Source of the DNA: Candidatus Amesbacteria bacterium
GTDB lineage: Bacteria > Patescibacteriota > Microgenomatia > CAZETR01 > Amesbacteraceae
DNA: 43,156 nt
Direction: 5' to 3'
Assembly: GCA_027331445.1 (NCBI GenBank)
Contig: DAHWUD010000001.1
Span: forward strand, 1 to 43,156
Shown here: positions 31,198-39,717 of the stretch, one piece after another
Position numbering within the stretch: position 1 is the stretch's first letter
How the letters are laid out: each line of letters starts with the position of its first letter
Program-made: the position numbers and the translations under genes
Notes under the pieces: model-generated
Told to the model about the DNA's origin: nothing
Seen by the model: only the letters and a program-made list of their open reading frames with translations
Databases searched by the model: none

Positions 31198-31956
31198 ATG
31201 GCTTCAATTCCTTTTCTCTCCGTAATTATTCCGGCCTACAACGAAGCGGCCAATCTCTCCGGTGATCGCCTGGCTCCTATCACTTCTTACCTCTCTTCCG
31301 TGGGCCATACCTGGGAACTGCTCGTGGTCAATGACGGATCCACCGACGCTACCTTGGATCTCCTGCGCCGGTTTGCCGCCCATCATGACCACGTGTCCGT
31401 GATTGACTCGCCTCATCGGGGCAAGGCGGCCACCATTATCACCGGGGTAGAGCAGTCCCGGGGCCGGTATATTATTTTTTCCGATATGGATCAGGCCACG
31501 CCCATTTCCGAATCCCAAAAACTTCTTTCCCGGCTGCAGTCCGGCTCGGATATCGTCATCGGTTCCCGGACTGGTCGTCAGGGCGCCCCGCTGTTTCGTC
31601 AGGTGCTGGCCTACGGCATGGTCATTCTCCGGGGTCTCTTGTTGCGTCTGCCTTACCGCGATACCCAATGCGGGTTCAAAGGCTTTGACCGGGCGGCCGC
31701 CGATAAAATCTTTCCCCTCATGAAACGCATTCATCATTTCCATCCGATTACCGAAGCCGCCGTCAACCCCGGTTTTGATGTGGAGCTGCTCTATTTGGGC
31801 CGCAAGCTGGGCTTTAAAATTGCCGAAGTCCCTGTCGCCTGGCATCACGTGCAAAGTACCCGGGTCAGATTTTTCCGGGACGCCTTTTCCGGTTTCAGTG
31901 AATTGTTGTTAGTTCGCTGGCGCTCCCTGACCGGCGCTTATCATCTCAAATCATGA
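31198..31956 (+). CDS. GT2, dolichyl-phosphate beta-glucosyltransferase-like
   Basis: GT-A enzyme of 252 aa resembling dolichyl-phosphate glucose synthase (ALG5-type). The landmarks are LSVIIPAYNEAANLSGDRL, LLVVNDGSTDATLDLL, SPHRGKAATIITGV, the metal site FSDMDQATPISE, IGSRTGRQGAP, DTQCGFKGFDR and a late GFDVELLYLGRKLGFKIAEVPV. It would load glucose or a similar sugar onto polyprenyl phosphate in the cytoplasm for the GT-C enzymes around it. The ATG at 31198 comes 2 bp after the preceding stop; the track start at 31141 is inside that gene. It overlaps its paralog at 31953 by 4 bp. Confidence 0.88.
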   Translation: MASIPFLSVIIPAYNEAANLSGDRLAPITSYLSSVGHTWELLVVNDGSTDATLDLLRRFAAHHDHVSVIDSPHRGKAATIITGVEQSRGRYIIFSDMDQATPISESQKLLSRLQSGSDIVIGSRTGRQGAPLFRQVLAYGMVILRGLLLRLPYRDTQCGFKGFDRAAADKIFPLMKRIHHFHPITEAAVNPGFDVELLYLGRKLGFKIAEVPVAWHHVQSTRVRFFRDAFSGFSELLLVRWRSLTGAYHLKS

Positions 31957-32699
31957 CCCGCCCTTTTCTGTCCGTTGTCATCCCGGCCTACAACGAGTCT
32001 CCCAACTACTCTGCCGGTTGTCTTGACCCCCTGGTTCCGTTTCTCTCCCGCCAAAAATTTTCCTGGGAAATAGTTTTTGTCGACGACGGATCCACCGACG
32101 ATACCAAAGCCCGGCTGTCGGAATTTTGCCGTCTTCATCCTCACACCCGGTTGCTGACCATTCCTCACGGAGGCAAGGCTGCCGCCGTTCGGGCCGGGAT
32201 TTTGGCCGCCCAAGGCGGGATAATTTTGTTTACCGATTTTGACCAGTCTACCCCGCTTAAATTTTGTTTGGACTTCATCGCCGCTCATCGCCGGGGTGCC
32301 GCCGTCGTTATCGGGGTCCGGGTCCATCGCGATGCCGGGGCGGACAGCCTGGCCAGTCGGGTCCGCAGCCGGATTTTTCTGTTCTTCGTCCGATTGATTG
32401 CTCTCCCCGGCATCCGGGATTCCCAATGCGGCTTCAAATCTTTTACCCGTGGGGCCGCCGCCAAAATATTTTCCTCACTTCAGGTCTGCCGCCAGAATCA
32501 GGTTTCGGGCGGGTATATGGGAGCTTTTGATGTTGAGGTCCTGTTTTTGGCCCGCAAGTTTGGGTTGGCCATTGACCAGCTGCCGGTGGATTGGATCCGG
32601 GTTCCCTCCCACCATCTTAATATCTGGCGTGAACCCGTGTCCATGCTGCTGGACACCCTGAAAATCCGCCTTTACGATATACTGGGTAAGTATGGTTAA
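31953..32699 (+). CDS. GT2, tandem paralog of the dolichyl-P-glucose synthase-like gene
   Basis: GT-A enzyme of 248 aa, a clear duplicate of its neighbour: FLSVVIPAYNESPNYSAGCL, IVFVDDGSTDDTKARL, IPHGGKAAAVRAGI, the metal site FTDFDQSTP, DSQCGFKSFTRG and FDVEVLFLARKFGLAIDQLPV. The conserved pieces are intact, so both copies should be active, presumably with different donors. It starts within the ATGA of the previous stop and overlaps the start of the next GT39 gene by 8 bp. As with its twin, the expected product is a polyprenyl-phosphate sugar. Confidence 0.87.
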   Translation: MTRPFLSVVIPAYNESPNYSAGCLDPLVPFLSRQKFSWEIVFVDDGSTDDTKARLSEFCRLHPHTRLLTIPHGGKAAAVRAGILAAQGGIILFTDFDQSTPLKFCLDFIAAHRRGAAVVIGVRVHRDAGADSLASRVRSRIFLFFVRLIALPGIRDSQCGFKSFTRGAAAKIFSSLQVCRQNQVSGGYMGAFDVEVLFLARKFGLAIDQLPVDWIRVPSHHLNIWREPVSMLLDTLKIRLYDILGKYG

Positions 32700-34197
32700 A
32701 TATCGGCGCTGGCTTTTCCCGGCCCTCTTGATTCTTCTGGGCGCTCTGGCTCTGCGTCTCGTCCGCCTCAACTCCCTTCCCATTTTTGCCGACGAGTCAA
32801 TTTATATCCGCTGGGCTCAGATCATGCGGGCCGAACCTACTCTGCGCTTTGTGTCCCTCTCCGATGGCAAGCAGCCCCTGTACATGTGGGCCGTCATCCC
32901 CTTCTTTAAAGTGATTTCTGATCCTCTGATCGCCGGCCGTGTCCTTTCCGCTCTTTGCGGTCTGGGCACCCTGGTGGGCGTTTTTGCTGCCGCCCAGGTA
33001 TTGTTCAAACGCCCCGCCGTGTCGTTTCTGGCCGCCTTAATTTGGGCCGTCCTTCCGTATGCTGTCTTTTTTGAACGCATGGCTTTGGTCGATCCCATGC
33101 TCAATCTGTTCATCGTCTGGACCTTCGTTTTTTCAGCTCTGGCCCTCATTCATTCCCGTTGGGACTTAGCCATGTTAGCCGGCTTTTCTCTGGGCTTTGC
33201 CTACCTCACCAAATCCCCGGCTCTGTTTTCCTTTTTTCTCGTCCCCTGCTCGCTGCTGCTGGTAAATCTGCGGTCCAAATCTCCGCTTCAATTAATCAAA
33301 CAAGGAGCGCTGATCCTGACCACTTATATCATTGCCCTGGCTATGTATAACATTCTGCGTCTCGGGCCTGAATTCAATATGCTCGCTTCCCGGACTCAGG
33401 ATTACTATTATCCCTTGTCCGAAGTTATCCGCCATCCCTGGTCGCCGCTTCTACCCCATCTGCAGGATGATTTAAGTTTTTTTGCCTATCTGCTGACCCC
33501 CTTTGGCCTCCTGCTTAGTCTGCTGGGGATATTTATCGGTAAATTTGACCGCTGGCGTCCCCGTCTGATTTTGGTGGCCTGGGCCTTTCTCCCGGTCCTG
33601 GCCCAGTCTGCCGTCGCCATCAGCCTGACCGCCCGTTACCTGCTGTTTTCCGTGCCCTTCATGGTCATCCTGGCCGCCTGGGCCATTTCTTATCTCTGGC
33701 ATCATTTCCGTCCCCTGTTGGCCCGGTTGCTGCTGGTTGCGGTGGTTCTGCCGTCTTTGGCTGTGGACTTTTTGTTTCTGTTTGCCATTCAATCAGCCCC
33801 CCTGCCCCGCATCGAACGCTCCGGCTATCTGGAGCAGTGGACGGCCGGCACCGGCCTGAGACAGGTAGCCGATCAGCTAAAGATTTATGCCCGCAAGGGC
33901 CCCGTACTAGTTGGTTCCGAGGGTTACTTCGGTACGCCCTTTGACGCCTTGCAGCTCTATCTTAATTCCCAGACCAACGTCCGGGTCATCGGCGTGGGCG
34001 TCTGGATCAATTCCGTCAGCGATAAACTCACCAACGCCCTGGCCGATAACCAGGTCTTTTTGGTTGTCAATTCTTCCCGTTTCCATGCCGACTATCATCA
34101 GCTGGGTTTAAAATTGCTCGCCAGTTATCCTAAGGCCGTGGCCCCTGACGGCAGCCGGGAATCCCTGCTGTTCTTTCAGGTATTACCAACCAAATGA
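32692..34197 (+). CDS. GT39/PMT-like GT-C membrane glycosyltransferase
   Basis: Membrane enzyme of 501 aa. It has the classic PMT/ArnT opening: helix one, then the first loop FADESIYIRWAQIMRAEP with its Asp-Glu pair, then SDGKQPLYMWAVIPFFK, whose KQPLY segment is the family hallmark. Further helices contain SFLAALIWAVLPYAVFFERM and GFAYLTKSPALFSFF. A soluble tail of about 120 residues follows. Of all GT-C proteins in the window this one is closest to the classical family. It follows the two lipid-sugar synthases directly, which suggests that it uses one of their products. Confidence 0.88.
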   Translation: MVKYRRWLFPALLILLGALALRLVRLNSLPIFADESIYIRWAQIMRAEPTLRFVSLSDGKQPLYMWAVIPFFKVISDPLIAGRVLSALCGLGTLVGVFAAAQVLFKRPAVSFLAALIWAVLPYAVFFERMALVDPMLNLFIVWTFVFSALALIHSRWDLAMLAGFSLGFAYLTKSPALFSFFLVPCSLLLVNLRSKSPLQLIKQGALILTTYIIALAMYNILRLGPEFNMLASRTQDYYYPLSEVIRHPWSPLLPHLQDDLSFFAYLLTPFGLLLSLLGIFIGKFDRWRPRLILVAWAFLPVLAQSAVAISLTARYLLFSVPFMVILAAWAISYLWHHFRPLLARLLLVAVVLPSLAVDFLFLFAIQSAPLPRIERSGYLEQWTAGTGLRQVADQLKIYARKGPVLVGSEGYFGTPFDALQLYLNSQTNVRVIGVGVWINSVSDKLTNALADNQVFLVVNSSRFHADYHQLGLKLLASYPKAVAPDGSRESLLFFQVLPTK

Positions 34198-35891
34198 AAA
34201 AAGACCTTCTCATCCTATTACTTCTTATTCTCCCGGCTTTCGGCCTGCTTTTCCAGAAAGGGTATTTTGCCATGCACGACGACCTGCAGAGTATGCGCCA
34301 GATGGAATTGGATCATTGCTTTAGGGACGGTCAGATTCCCTGTCGCTGGGTTCTGGATATGGGTTACGGTTACGGCTACCCCTTATTTAATTACTATCCG
34401 CCCTTTCCTTACTATCTGGGCCAGATCTTTCGCTGGGCCGGCCTGTCATATATCGATGTTGTCAAAGCCGTGGGTGTCGTCGGATTCATTTTTACGGCCG
34501 CCGTCATGTATTTTCTCGGCCGGGAATTTTGGGGCCGCCTGGGCGGGTTAATTTCCGCCGCTTTCTATTCCTACGGCCCTTACCACTCAGTTGATTTTTG
34601 GGTCAGGGGAGCCATGAATGAATTTTGGGCCATGGCCTTTTACCCGGCCATTCTTTGGACTTCATATCGTTTGCTTCGTTCTTCCACCCCCCGCCGCTGG
34701 ATTCCGGCTTTAGCCCTCTCAATTGCCGGATTGATGCTGTCTCACAATCCCATGCTCATGATCTTCACCCCCACCGCTGTGGTCTGGGCCCTGTTTTGGT
34801 GGTGGAAATTTCATCACTCCCGGGCCGCTTTTATGGGCCTTGCCCTGTCCTCTGTTTTTGCCCTGGGTTTGGCCGCCTTCTTTACCCTGCCCGTGCTTTT
34901 TGAACAGAAGTTTGCCCATGTCGATTCCCTAATTATCGGTTATTTCAATTATCTGGCTCATTTTGTTCCCATCAGCCGCATGTTTTGGATCGTTAAGTGG
35001 GGCTACGGCGCCTCCGGTCTTGGCCAGACCGACTTTTTGAGCTTTAATATCGGTTATTTGCAGTGGCTGATTCCGGCCGTGGTTTTAATTTTGCTGCCGT
35101 TTGTCAAAAGACTCCGTCCCTACAAATTTTTTATCATTTTGCTCACGCTTTTTACCCTGGCCTCATTATTCATGATGCACAGCAAATCCACTTTTATCTG
35201 GCAGCATTTTGCCCCTCTGGCCTTTTTGCAGTTTCCCTGGCGGTTCCTCTCTATGGCCACTTGTTATGCTTCTCTGGCAGCGGGCGCCATTGCCCTGGCC
35301 CTGCCGGCCAAAATTCTGAAATTCACGGCCGCCGTGCTCTTGTCCGCCGTCGTCCTCTTAAACGGCAATTATTTCCGCCCCCGGGTCTGGTATCCGAATA
35401 TGACCGACGCCGTCAAATTTTCCGGTCATTCCTGGTATCTGCTCATCACTTCCGGCATCTTTGATTATCTCCCTATTTATGCGCCCCACCCTCCCGCCGA
35501 TCCCCCCGGCGGCAATTTGAATATTACCCCCCTGGGCGCTTATCAGACCATCCGCAAAACCACGGATTTTCAGTCCTACCAACTGCAGTTGTCCGCTCCC
35601 TCTACCGTCGAAATCGAGACTTACTATTTCCCCGGCTGGCAGGTCTTCCTGGACGGCAAGTTGCAGGCCATTAATCCCGCCCGCGATCCGCTGCTGGGCC
35701 GTATGAAAGTCGACGTCCCCGCCGGCAATCACACCTTAGTCGCCCGTTTTACCAATACTCCTGTCCGGGCCGTCGGGGATTATGTTTCTCTCTTCTCCTG
35801 GCTTGGACTGCTGGGGTGGGGGATAGTTTCCCTCACAAAATCCTCCGCGTTTTCCACCATCGTCTCCGGTTTAAATAGACACCAATCGTGA
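34194..35891 (+). CDS. PTPS-related / YfhO-like GT-C membrane protein
   Basis: Membrane protein of 565 aa. The first loop FAMHDDLQSMRQMELDHCF has two Asp residues, followed by IPCRWVLDMGYGYGYPLFNYYP, the landmark of the so-called 6-pyruvoyl-tetrahydropterin synthase-related membrane family. FYSYGPYHSVDFWVRGAMNE and LMLSHNPMLMIFTP align with the minus-strand relative at 15740. The C terminus is a beta domain (YFPGWQVFLDGK, then VPAGNHTLVARF) with a last helix. It overlaps the preceding gene by 4 bp and ends the operon. Its final 112 bp overlap the convergent alpha/beta hydrolase gene, an unusually long overlap of two conserved genes. Confidence 0.83.
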   Translation: MKKDLLILLLLILPAFGLLFQKGYFAMHDDLQSMRQMELDHCFRDGQIPCRWVLDMGYGYGYPLFNYYPPFPYYLGQIFRWAGLSYIDVVKAVGVVGFIFTAAVMYFLGREFWGRLGGLISAAFYSYGPYHSVDFWVRGAMNEFWAMAFYPAILWTSYRLLRSSTPRRWIPALALSIAGLMLSHNPMLMIFTPTAVVWALFWWWKFHHSRAAFMGLALSSVFALGLAAFFTLPVLFEQKFAHVDSLIIGYFNYLAHFVPISRMFWIVKWGYGASGLGQTDFLSFNIGYLQWLIPAVVLILLPFVKRLRPYKFFIILLTLFTLASLFMMHSKSTFIWQHFAPLAFLQFPWRFLSMATCYASLAAGAIALALPAKILKFTAAVLLSAVVLLNGNYFRPRVWYPNMTDAVKFSGHSWYLLITSGIFDYLPIYAPHPPADPPGGNLNITPLGAYQTIRKTTDFQSYQLQLSAPSTVEIETYYFPGWQVFLDGKLQAINPARDPLLGRMKVDVPAGNHTLVARFTNTPVRAVGDYVSLFSWLGLLGWGIVSLTKSSAFSTIVSGLNRHQS

Positions 35892-36580
35892 TTTCCGGGC
35901 ACGATTTTTATTACCGCTTGGGGAATAGTTTTTTTCCACTCCTGAATTAAACCCGGGTCTAACACTTCATCTTTATCTCCCCACATAATTAATGTAGGCA
36001 CATCGACATTTCCCAGCTCCAATTCCTTTCTAGTAATTGCCCTTTTGATTATCTTCATCATCCCGGGAATATTTGTCGGATGCTTGCCCAAAAAGTCGGC
36101 GATTGCGTCCCGGTTGATCCTCAGTGTCATCTGCGGGTTTTCCTGCCAATCTTTCACCATTTTTTCCATTACGGCCTGCTGAAAATGTCCCCAAGGCTTG
36201 TCTGTCACCCCGGCCGGATCGATTAGCACCAGCCGCGACACCTGTTTGTTTTCCGCCGCCAGATGCGCGGCCACACCTCCTCCGAAAGAATGGCCAGCCG
36301 CCACCACATTTTTCCACCCCATCTCTTTCATCATCCGGCTGAAATATTTGGCATAGTCAGACCAGCCCCAAATTTCCGTCGGAGCCGGGGAATCCCCAAA
36401 TCCCGGCATGTCGGGAGCAATGACCCGATAATTCCGGGCCCACAACCCCAGGGCTTTGCTGTACGTACTCGCTTCAATCATGGCCCCGTGAAACCACATC
36501 CAGGCGCTGTCATTTTGTCTGTTCAAATCCAAGTATTTGCAGACCTGCCCCTCGTAGGCATATGTCAGCTTTTCTCCCAT
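35780..36580 (-). CDS. Alpha/beta hydrolase
   Basis: Soluble alpha/beta-hydrolase-fold enzyme of 266 aa. The oxyanion region is WMWFHGAMIEAS, PDMPGFGDS follows, the nucleophile elbow is AAGHSFGGGVAAHLA, the acid is in LIMWGDKDEVLDP, and the catalytic His is in VPGNHDWCLF. The full Ser-Asp-His triad is therefore visible. No substrate can be named; the family includes esterases, lipases and peptidases. The last about 37 codons are antisense to the PTPS-related gene, and the tail after VENAEDFVRE (TIPHPSSPSQEKRET) looks like an extension caused by that overlap. It has its own leaderless promoter and a lid region typical of the family. Confidence 0.88.
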   Translation of the reverse strand: MGEKLTYAYEGQVCKYLDLNRQNDSAWMWFHGAMIEASTYSKALGLWARNYRVIAPDMPGFGDSPAPTEIWGWSDYAKYFSRMMKEMGWKNVVAAGHSFGGGVAAHLAAENKQVSRLVLIDPAGVTDKPWGHFQQAVMEKMVKDWQENPQMTLRINRDAIADFLGKHPTNIPGMMKIIKRAITRKELELGNVDVPTLIMWGDKDEVLDPGLIQEWKKTIPQAVIKIVPGNHDWCLFKPETMVENAEDFVRETIPHPSSPSQEKRET

Positions 36581-36587
36581 GCGTTGT

Positions 36588-36593
36588 ATTTTA
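36588..36593 (-). promoter_or_regulatory. -10 box of the alpha/beta hydrolase promoter
   Basis: TAAAAT read on the minus strand, 7 nt before the ATG at 36580. It shares a 54-bp divergent gap with the flippase promoter. Confidence 0.5.
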
Positions 36594-36622
36594 GCAATTG
36601 TTTGCCATTCCTGCTTCTCGGG

Positions 36623-36628
36623 TATAAT
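36623..36628 (+). promoter_or_regulatory. -10 box of leaderless promoter for the flippase gene
   Basis: A perfect TATAAT, 6 nt before the ATG at 36635. TTGCCA (36602-36607) is a possible -35 box, though its 15-bp spacing is short. It supports the 36635 start over the track's 36263. Confidence 0.62.
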
Positions 36629-36634
36629 GACTTC

Positions 36635-38116
36635 ATGGGCAATGAAGTCACTCTGGGCGATGTGGATTTAGCCTCCATCAAGGCCAGATCACTTACCGGC
36701 ACCCTTACTCTCATCAGCCGCTCCTTTCTCATCCAGTTTATAGCCACAGGCGGCCTGTTTCTCCTCACTGTTTTCTTAAGCCGCCCGGATATCGGTTTGT
36801 TTATTGCCGTCAATAGCCTGGTTTCCATCCTAGGATATTTTTCGGATATCGGCTTGGCCGCCTCCATCGTCCAGAAAAAAACCTCCGTTACCGTCTCCGA
36901 CCTGCGCACTACTTTTACCCTGCAGCAAATCCTGGTCCTGACTCTTATTCTTATCACCCTGGGCCTATCCCCCTTCCTGGCCCGTTATTACCATTTCAGC
37001 GGCCCCGGCCTGTGGCTGTTGTATAGCCTGCTGGCAGGGTTTTTCCTGGCCTCCCTCAAGACCATCCCCTCGGTCATTCTTGAACGCCAGCTGCGTTTTG
37101 AGATTCTCGCCTCCGTCGAAGTTATCGAAAATATAGTTTTTTACCTCATCGCGGTCTTTCTGGCCTGGCGCGGCTTTGGGGTAGCAGCCTACGCCTGGGC
37201 CGTATTGCTGCGCGGAATTATCGGTACGGCCATGCTTTACCTGCTCTCGCCCTGGCCGATCGGCTTGGCCGTCTCCCGCTCCTCGCTTAAAGTCCTGCTT
37301 TCCTTCGGCCTTCCCTATCAGTTGAATACCTTGCTGGCTAACATCAAAGACAATTTCCTGGACGTCCTGTTATGGCGGATCATCGGGGCCAACGGCGTCG
37401 GCATCATCGGCTGGGCCCAATCCTGGTCGCAAAAGCCCTTAAGCTTTATCATGGACAACGTCACCAAAGTCACCTTCCCCGGTTTCAGCCGCCTCCAGGA
37501 TCATCCCGAGGAGCTGCGCCACGGCATTGAAAAAATGCTTTTCTTTATCACCTTTTTGATTTTCCCGACCGTCGCCGGCATGGCCGTCCTCGCCCCTCAG
37601 CTTGTCCGCCTCATTCCCCGATATGATAAATGGGAAGTGGCTCTGCTGCCTTTAGTTTTGTTTTGTCTCAATTCCGCCCTGGCCAGTATTTCCACCCCCA
37701 TGACCAGCATCTTAAATGCCATCGGCAAGGTAAAAATCAATACTTACCTCATGATTATGTGGACGGCTCTCACCTGGATTATTACCCCGGTCCTGGCTAT
37801 AAAATATCAGTACTTGGGTGTCGCCTATGCCACGGCCATTATTTCCCTTACCTCCTTTATCCCCGTCATCCTGGTCCGCCGCTACATTTACTTCAATTTT
37901 TTCCAAAGCGCCGTCAAGCCCGCCCTGGCCGCCCTGTCCATGACCGGAATTTCCCTCACCATTACCCACTTCCTACCCCAAAATCTGTTCATGTTTATCG
38001 TCAACATTCTCATATCCGGTGTTTCCTATCTCGTGTTTTCCTATCTTTTTGTCGGTTCCGCTTTAATTACCGATGTTGGTCACCTCATCCATGCTTTCCG
38101 CCGGCCTAAAGCGTAA
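36635..38116 (+). CDS. Wzx-like polysaccharide flippase (MOP superfamily)
   Basis: Membrane protein of 493 aa with about 13-14 helices, matching lipopolysaccharide/O-antigen flippases (Polysacc_synt, WzxC-like). Landmarks are the opening FLIQFIATGGLFLLTVFLS, then IGLFIAVNSLVSILGYFSDIGLAASIVQKK, LERQLRFEILASVEVIENI, SFGLPYQLNTLLANIKDN, and VTKVTFPGFSRLQDHPEEL; these regions are typical of the WzxC-type subgroup. It should move an undecaprenyl-pyrophosphate-linked oligosaccharide outward. The track begins 124 codons earlier, in sequence antisense to the hydrolase; the ATG at 36635 sits 6 nt after TATAAT. A second flippase domain lies in the fusion protein at 1-3850. The next gene starts inside its 3' end. 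Confidence 0.9.
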   Translation: MGNEVTLGDVDLASIKARSLTGTLTLISRSFLIQFIATGGLFLLTVFLSRPDIGLFIAVNSLVSILGYFSDIGLAASIVQKKTSVTVSDLRTTFTLQQILVLTLILITLGLSPFLARYYHFSGPGLWLLYSLLAGFFLASLKTIPSVILERQLRFEILASVEVIENIVFYLIAVFLAWRGFGVAAYAWAVLLRGIIGTAMLYLLSPWPIGLAVSRSSLKVLLSFGLPYQLNTLLANIKDNFLDVLLWRIIGANGVGIIGWAQSWSQKPLSFIMDNVTKVTFPGFSRLQDHPEELRHGIEKMLFFITFLIFPTVAGMAVLAPQLVRLIPRYDKWEVALLPLVLFCLNSALASISTPMTSILNAIGKVKINTYLMIMWTALTWIITPVLAIKYQYLGVAYATAIISLTSFIPVILVRRYIYFNFFQSAVKPALAALSMTGISLTITHFLPQNLFMFIVNILISGVSYLVFSYLFVGSALITDVGHLIHAFRRPKA

Positions 38117-39704
38117 CCTGCTCATAATTATCGGCACCGTCACCTGGTCGGTCACCACCGTCAAAAGCGGCCTTCTTTATCCCTTCGGCCTGGGATTTTG
38201 GGGCCCCCAGGGTCACGACGGAATTTGGCATTTATCCCTTATTGGCAGCCTGTCCCGCGGCAGCCTGGCCATGCCGCTTTTCGCCGGCGCCGCCATTAAA
38301 AACTATCATATCGGCTTCGATCTCCTGCTCGCCCTCTTGCACCGGTTGACGTTTATTCCGGTTAGTTCGCTTTATTTTCAGATTCTGCCTCCGCTTTTGG
38401 CTCTGTTTGCCGGTCTTTTCGTTTACCGTCTGATTCATGCATGGACAAAGTCAGAGGTTTCAGCCCTGTGGGCCGTCTTTTTTACTTATTTCGGCGGCAG
38501 TCTGGGCTGGCTGGTTTCCTGGATTCGCACCGGAACCTGGGGCGGGGAATCGCTTTTCTGGTCCCAGCAATCGATCTCCACTTTAATTAATCCTCCGCTG
38601 GCCCTGTCTTTTTGCCTGCTGCTTTTAGGTCTCTGGCTGTTAACCCAAAAGCGCCTCCTCTGGGCCGGATTGGTCTTCGGCCTGGTGCCCTTCGTCAAAA
38701 TTTACGGCGGCCTGTTGGGTCTGGCCGGGCTGTTTTTTGCCGCCTTCAAAGTTAAATCCTACTGGAAACCGTTTATCCTGGCTTCAGTTATTTCGGCTCT
38801 TTTATTTGTGCCTTTCAACCTGCACGCCGCCGGCCTGGTCATCTGGCATCCCTTATGGTTTCTGGACAACCTCATGAACCCCGACCACCTTGACTGGCCG
38901 CGCTATCTTTCGGCCCTGGCCACTTACAGTTCCGGGCATATTTGGTTTAAAGCCATCCCCGCCTACTTCGTCGCCTTCCTGATTTTTCTGGTCGGTAATC
39001 TCAGCTTGCGCCTGCTCGGCTTATTCCACATTAAGACTCCGGCTTCATGGTCCTGGTGGGAAGTTTTCCTCTGGGCCGCAGCCATAGCCGGCATCGTCCC
39101 CCCCCTGTTGTTTTTACAGCAGGGCACTTCCTGGAATACCATTCAGTTTTTCTACTATACCCAGTTCTTCCTCGGTCTGTTGGCCGGCGTGGCCCTGGGC
39201 CGCCTGCGCCCTAAATTTCTGCTCTCCCTGGCCGTCGTGGCTTTTACCATCCCTACCACCATCGGCACCTTGCCCAATTATCTGCCGGCCCGTCCCCCTG
39301 CCAAACTTTCTCCCGCTGAGCTTTCCGCCCTTGATTTTCTTTCCCGCCAACCGTCCGGTATCGTCCTCACCGCCCCTTTCGATCCTGCTGCCGCCGCGGC
39401 TGCCGAGCCCTTTCCTCCCCGGCCACTCTATCTTTATGAATCTACTTCCTATGTTTCGGCTTTCTCCCACCAGCCGGTATTCATGGAAGACCAGGTCAAC
39501 CTCAATATCACCGGTTACGACTGGCAAACTCGCCGGGCCCAAGCCTTGGCATTTTTTGCTTCTCCCGACCGTCAATTTCTCACCGCTAATCATATCCGTT
39601 ATATTTACCTGGTGGGCCACCAGCGGCAGCCTCTGCCAAACCATATTTCCTCCCTCACCCGGATTTTTTCCGATTCCGAAGCGGATATTTATCGGGTAGA
39701 TTAA
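38073..39704 (+). CDS. GT-C-like multi-pass membrane protein
   Basis: Membrane protein of 543 aa with about eleven helices and a soluble C-terminal region. The first external loop GPQGHDGIWHLSLIGSLSRG has an Asp in the place expected for GT-C catalysis. KNYHIGFDLLLALLHRLTF and YFGGSLGWLVSWIRTGTW follow. I cannot match it to a named family with confidence. It starts within the 3' end of the flippase gene (ATG 38073; ATG 38091 is an alternative), so the two are translation-coupled. It may use a lipid-linked sugar after the flippase has exported it. Function is inferred from topology and company only. Confidence 0.7.
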   Translation: MLVTSSMLSAGLKRNLLIIIGTVTWSVTTVKSGLLYPFGLGFWGPQGHDGIWHLSLIGSLSRGSLAMPLFAGAAIKNYHIGFDLLLALLHRLTFIPVSSLYFQILPPLLALFAGLFVYRLIHAWTKSEVSALWAVFFTYFGGSLGWLVSWIRTGTWGGESLFWSQQSISTLINPPLALSFCLLLLGLWLLTQKRLLWAGLVFGLVPFVKIYGGLLGLAGLFFAAFKVKSYWKPFILASVISALLFVPFNLHAAGLVIWHPLWFLDNLMNPDHLDWPRYLSALATYSSGHIWFKAIPAYFVAFLIFLVGNLSLRLLGLFHIKTPASWSWWEVFLWAAAIAGIVPPLLFLQQGTSWNTIQFFYYTQFFLGLLAGVALGRLRPKFLLSLAVVAFTIPTTIGTLPNYLPARPPAKLSPAELSALDFLSRQPSGIVLTAPFDPAAAAAAEPFPPRPLYLYESTSYVSAFSHQPVFMEDQVNLNITGYDWQTRRAQALAFFASPDRQFLTANHIRYIYLVGHQRQPLPNHISSLTRIFSDSEADIYRVD

Positions 39705-39711
39705 ATCCGTG

Positions 39712-39717
39712 TAAAAT
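39712..39717 (+). promoter_or_regulatory. -10 box of leaderless promoter for the GT2 operon
   Basis: TAAAAT is 6 nt before the ATG at 39724 and 7 bp after the preceding stop. No -35 match is visible. It follows the same pattern as other unit heads in the window. Confidence 0.52.

Noticed and set aside
31204-32426. Minus-strand ORFs of 216 and 161 aa opposite the paired GT2 genes
   Set aside because: They resemble each other only because the plus-strand genes are duplicates; GT2 motifs are on the plus strand.
36263-36634. 124-codon upstream extension of the flippase ORF
   Set aside because: It is antisense to the conserved alpha/beta hydrolase. TATAAT 6 nt before the ATG at 36635 gives a better start.
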